This document shows, piece after piece, positions 60,999 through 64,000 of a stretch of DNA of 64,000 nt. The position numbers were made by a program, and so were the translations under genes. This stretch comes from Terriglobus aquaticus (lineage in GTDB: Bacteria > Acidobacteriota > Terriglobia > Terriglobales > Acidobacteriaceae): assembly GCF_025685415.1 (NCBI RefSeq), contig NZ_JAGSYB010000001.1, positions 3,100,001-3,164,000 on the forward strand, read 5' to 3'. Each line of letters starts with the position of its first letter. The stretch's first letter is position 1. The notes under the pieces were generated by a model. It was not told the origin of the DNA and searched no databases. It saw only the letters and a program-made list of their open reading frames with translations.

Positions 60999-61538
60999 AT
61001 GCGCGCGATCTGTCGTACTTTCCCCCTTCTTCTCTCCGTAGCTTTTCCGATCCTTGCCAAGGCAGTCACGATCCGGGTGCAGGATCCGAACTACAGCAAC
61101 GTCACCATGCCCACCTCGTTCTATTTCGGATCGTGCGCGGGTTATTTGAATAGCGGTAGTCCCATCAACAGCGACGGGTGCTTCGCCGGCCAGAATGAGA
61201 CCGGATCTCCGATCACTTCGCTGACGCTGTCCTTTGGTACAAACGATGCCTTGGATGCGGCCGGTGGCGCCGCGGCGGCGATCGGCCGGGGCGACCTGTT
61301 TACGAGCGCCAGCACGTCGGCTACGACGGATCCCGTTTTCTACACCCTCACGTTCAGCGGCGGTGGGATCGGCAACAATGTCTTCTTCATCGTGACCGAA
61401 GACGGTCTGGACCCGTCGGCCTTTCCGCAGGTTTCACTCACCTATACCAATGCGACACCGGAGCCGTCGTCGCTCGTGCTGTTCGCCACCAGCCTGTTGG
61501 GTTTCGGATGGATGTACCGCCGCTATAGCCTGGCATAA
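60999..61538 (+). CDS. PEP-CTERM surface protein, second copy
   Basis: 179 residues from ATG at 60999; an open frame to 60792 is not homologous. Signal peptide (ICRTFPLLLSVAFPILAKA), two Cys in the mature part (GSCAGY, DGCFAG) and a beta-rich Ser/Thr/Gly region. The tail is ATPEPSSLVLFATSLLGFG followed by WMYRRY: PEP motif, helix and basic end. Exosortase is needed for processing and is not in the window. It is divergent from panB and 57 bp before the PP2C gene. Confidence 0.88.
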   Translation: MRAICRTFPLLLSVAFPILAKAVTIRVQDPNYSNVTMPTSFYFGSCAGYLNSGSPINSDGCFAGQNETGSPITSLTLSFGTNDALDAAGGAAAAIGRGDLFTSASTSATTDPVFYTLTFSGGGIGNNVFFIVTEDGLDPSAFPQVSLTYTNATPEPSSLVLFATSLLGFGWMYRRYSLA

Positions 61539-61595
61539 GCTTGGAGACACATCTTCTTTCCCGCCCCTAGCAGGTGGGGCGGGTAGGAACTCCTG

Positions 61596-63614
61596 ATGAC
61601 TTGCATCTCCCGTTTGGTCCTGGCTCTCTTGTTGCTACAGGGCACTCTTGTTGGAGCACAAGCGCCCGGGACCGCACCTGCAACGAACGAAGCTGTTGCA
61701 CAAGTGAAGCTTGGCCATTCGGCGGCCGACCTCTTCGGGCCGTGGCGCTTCCATGTTGGCGACGAGCCGGCCTGGGCCCAGCCCGGCTTCGACGATAGTC
61801 ATTGGGAGACTGTCGATCTGCACTCGCCCGACGATCCTCCCGATCCTGAGCTGGGCAGCAGCGGATTTGTCGCCGGGTGGACCTCGCATGGACATCCCAA
61901 CTACTCCGGATACGCGTGGTACCGGCTTCGCGTGCATGTAGAGGGCACCGACGGCAAGCTGGCGATCAAGATGCCAGATCAATTCGATGACGCCTACCAG
62001 GTTTTTGTCGACGGCCAGCAGATCGGCGAGTTCGGGCACTTCGGACAGCGCCGCGTATGGGCGTTTCCCTCGCAGCCGCGCGGCTACCCATTGCCTGCCA
62101 CCGTGCAGAACGGCACCGTGACGATCGCGATCCGAATGTGGATGAACAGCGCGACGCGATTTAGCGGGCCGGATGCGGGTGGACTGCATGGACCGCCGAT
62201 GCTGGGCTCAGCGCAGACGATCAACGATCGCGTAGCTCTGGACTGGGATGGGCTGAACCACGACGTAGGCAGCGGCTTCTTGGAGATGCTGGTGCTGTTG
62301 CTGGCGCTCACGGTTGCCAGTGCGCATTTCGCGCTGGACCGCAGCGACAAGGCCTATCTTCTGCTGGCGCTGGTTTCCCTCGTGACACTGGTGGGGAACC
62401 TGATCCTGCAGCTCGGCAACTACAGCACACTCTTCAGCAGCACTTTCGTTCTGCTGGCGCGGGATGTGGTGCTCACGCCGGTTCGCATTGGGTTGTGGGT
62501 GCTGTTCTTCGCGAAGTGGTTTCAGGTCGCACACAGCCGCCGCCTCGCCGGCATCGTCTTCGCGCTTGTTGGGATTCTGGCCGTGGGTACGCTCATGTTG
62601 CGGCCGCCGCTCCATGGTCAGTTCGTGCCTGTGGCTGTCGGAACGTATCTCGACCCAGCGTTGGTTTGGATCAAACTTGCCCTCGCGGGCACCCTGTTCT
62701 GGGTTGCATACCAGGGGATCCGCAAACATCAGCAGGAGGGCTGGTTCGCGCTGCCGGCGATCCTACTTGCCGTGGTCGCCAACTATCAGCACGAGCTCCG
62801 ACTGGCCCGGATCCACGTTCAGTACGCGGTCTTTGGGTACAAGATTTCGCTGGGGCAGCTCTCGACCATGCTTTCGCTGCTGCTGGTCACGCTGATGGCC
62901 TCGCGGCGCTTTCTGCTGGCACAGCGGCAACGATTGCAGTACCAGCTTGAGGTGCAACAGGCCAGTGAGCTGCAGCAGGTGATCATCCCTCGCGAAGTAC
63001 CGCGACTGCCAGGCCTGAGCGTGGAAAGCGAGTACCGTCCTTCGCGCGATGTCGGCGGCGACTTCTTTCAGATCATTCCAAATTCCCGAGAGGGAAGTGC
63101 GCTGATCGTTGTAGGCGACGTGACCGGGAAAGGCCTGAGTGCAGGCATGCTGGGCGCCCTCATTGTGGGCGCCATCGACACCGCGGCCTCGCAGGAACAG
63201 AATCCGGCCGACATCCTCAAATCGGTCAACGAGCGGCTATGTGGTCGCGGCCTTGCCACCGCTACTTGCCTGGTGGTCCGCATCGATGCGGATCGCACCC
63301 TGACCGCTTCGAACGCAGGTCACCTGCCTCCGTACATCAACACCGCGGAGCTGGGGATGGAAGGCGCGCTTCCGCTGGGTACGCTTCCCGATATGTCTTA
63401 CGACACTGTGACTTGCCAGCTTGCCGATGGCGATGTGGTCACGATGCTGACGGACGGTGTGATTGAAGCTCAGAACGAGCACGGCGATCTGTTCGGTTTT
63501 GAGCGTGTCGAACAGATGGTGAGTGAGAACGCAACCGCCAACGAGATCGCGAATGCAGTGCAGCGATTCGGCCAGGAGGATGACATTCTTATCCTGCGGG
63601 TTCAATGCACCTAA
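61596..63614 (+). CDS. Jelly-roll/7TM membrane PP2C (SpoIIE-like) phosphatase, copy 2
   Basis: 672 residues, ATG start. Signal peptide (RLVLALLLLQGTLVGAQ); periplasmic jelly-roll (~40-200) with FGPWRFHVGDEPAW and VFVDGQQIGEFG; seven helices (~225-430); coiled linker (RQRLQYQLEVQQASELQQVI); and PP2C: DVGGDFFQI, VVGDVTGKGLSAGML, NAGHLPPY, LTDGVIEAQ and DDILIL. The metal Asp residues are present. Overall domain order is the same as in the gene at 50375-52390, but the jelly-roll regions differ. An RsbW-like ATPase starts 93 bp downstream, which fits a partner-switching phosphatase. Confidence 0.9.
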   Translation: MTCISRLVLALLLLQGTLVGAQAPGTAPATNEAVAQVKLGHSAADLFGPWRFHVGDEPAWAQPGFDDSHWETVDLHSPDDPPDPELGSSGFVAGWTSHGHPNYSGYAWYRLRVHVEGTDGKLAIKMPDQFDDAYQVFVDGQQIGEFGHFGQRRVWAFPSQPRGYPLPATVQNGTVTIAIRMWMNSATRFSGPDAGGLHGPPMLGSAQTINDRVALDWDGLNHDVGSGFLEMLVLLLALTVASAHFALDRSDKAYLLLALVSLVTLVGNLILQLGNYSTLFSSTFVLLARDVVLTPVRIGLWVLFFAKWFQVAHSRRLAGIVFALVGILAVGTLMLRPPLHGQFVPVAVGTYLDPALVWIKLALAGTLFWVAYQGIRKHQQEGWFALPAILLAVVANYQHELRLARIHVQYAVFGYKISLGQLSTMLSLLLVTLMASRRFLLAQRQRLQYQLEVQQASELQQVIIPREVPRLPGLSVESEYRPSRDVGGDFFQIIPNSREGSALIVVGDVTGKGLSAGMLGALIVGAIDTAASQEQNPADILKSVNERLCGRGLATATCLVVRIDADRTLTASNAGHLPPYINTAELGMEGALPLGTLPDMSYDTVTCQLADGDVVTMLTDGVIEAQNEHGDLFGFERVEQMVSENATANEIANAVQRFGQEDDILILRVQCT

Positions 63615-63632
63615 GCGCCTTAGCATCCGTGT

Positions 63633-63665
63633 GCCAGCATTGTGCCGGGCGGACTGTATGCTGGC
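63633..63665. repeat. 8-bp inverted repeat between PP2C and ATPase genes
   Basis: GCCAGCAT and ATGCTGGC, separated by 17 bp, lie 19 bp after the PP2C stop. It may be a weak attenuator or a protein-binding site; there is no T-run. Confidence 0.4.
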
Positions 63666-63707
63666 GTTCTGACGCGCTTATGTGCCGACTGCCAGATGAG
63701 ATCAAGG

Positions 63708-64000
63708 ATGGACAATAGCGCAGGTATGGAAGCGACCATCCATCATGCTCTTCTCACACTTGCTTCTTCGCTCGAAGGTGTCGATGCCGTCGAGCAGTTG
63801 GCGAGGTCGTTCGCCTTGCTCGCCGGCTTCGACGAACACGTTGTGAGTGACATTGCACTCGCCACCCGCGAGGCCACGGTGAATGCGATCATCCACGGCA
63901 ATCAGCAACATCCTGGGAAGGCGATCTCCGCCGAACTCGACCTAACGGCAGAAGAACTCGTCATCAGGATTACAGATCAGGGGGAAGGCTTCCAGCCCGA
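63708..64000 (+). CDS. RsbW-like anti-sigma ATP-binding protein (3' end outside window)
   Basis: 97 complete codons from ATG at 63708, still open at the window end. After a helical lead (TLASSLEGVDAVEQLARSFAL) the GHKL ATPase motifs appear: ATREATVNAIIHGNQ (N box with catalytic Glu and Asn) and IRITDQGEGFQP (G1). This is the RsbW/SpoIIAB type of serine kinase/anti-sigma fold. It should be antagonised by an STAS protein and opposed by the PP2C upstream. The start could also be ATG at 63726. Confidence 0.82.
   Translation, partial: MDNSAGMEATIHHALLTLASSLEGVDAVEQLARSFALLAGFDEHVVSDIALATREATVNAIIHGNQQHPGKAISAELDLTAEELVIRITDQGEGFQP

Noticed and set aside
47822-64000. Attachment-site repeat of the tRNA-Arg 3' end that would prove an island
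   Set aside because: I found no second copy of the T-arm/acceptor sequence and no integrase gene in the window, so an integrated element is not claimed as a feature.

Overview
The window is high-GC bacterial chromosome, dense with genes and with frequent GTG/TTG starts. Several traits point to an acidobacterium of the Terriglobales/Acidobacteriaceae type: PEP-CTERM surface proteins, many secreted glycoside hydrolases (GH13, two GH92, GH89), M61 and DUF4097 secreted proteins, and an MBOAT/SGNH polysaccharide acetylation pair. The assignment is an inference from gene content, not a database match. No CRISPR array, prophage or insertion sequence is visible.

Layout. 1-1.6 kb: the 3' end of tgt, an HNH protein and an orphan gene. 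1.6-9 kb: a secreted pullulanase, an M61 peptidase, a DUF4097 protein and an RlpA-like protein. 9-14.6 kb: the MBOAT/SGNH acyl-transfer pair, then a TetR regulator divergent from a DHA2 drug exporter with a visible operator. 15.9-28.6 kb: the conserved rpmH-rnpA-yidD-yidC-jag-mnmE series, all on +. It is interrupted by a DUF2231 membrane protein (between rpmH and rnpA) and by two GH92 glycosidases, a secreted isoaspartyl peptidase and cutC (between yidC and jag).

28.7-42.8 kb is mostly carbohydrate metabolism: galK-galT-galE on the - strand, gmhA, an MFS sugar-acid-type carrier, an SDR, and a translationally coupled pair made of a GH89 alpha-N-acetylglucosaminidase and a homologue of heparan-alpha-glucosaminide N-acetyltransferase. 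The pair suggests an acetylate-then-cleave route for terminal alpha-glucosamine, as in the lysosome. tRNA-His(GTG), a GT-C-like membrane protein, DUF72, a YheT-type hydrolase and tRNA-Arg(TCT) follow.

After tRNA-Arg (47.8 kb) the base composition changes: the G excess on the + strand disappears and genes become less G-rich. 48-57.6 kb carries an esterase, an RNase T2 lipoprotein, a jelly-roll/7TM/PP2C phosphatase, a degenerate receiver, a soluble histidine kinase and a run of unrecognised small secreted or membrane proteins. 57.8-60.7 kb is the pantothenate/CoA operon panB-panC-coaBC on the - strand. The window ends with a PEP-CTERM protein, a second jelly-roll/7TM/PP2C phosphatase and the start of an RsbW-like ATPase, which together suggest a partner-switching regulatory module.

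Main points for follow-up: the GH89/acetyltransferase operon; the two membrane PP2C phosphatases and the anti-sigma-type kinase; a palindromic repeat domesticated into an MFS coding sequence; the TetR operator; and the skew change at tRNA-Arg.
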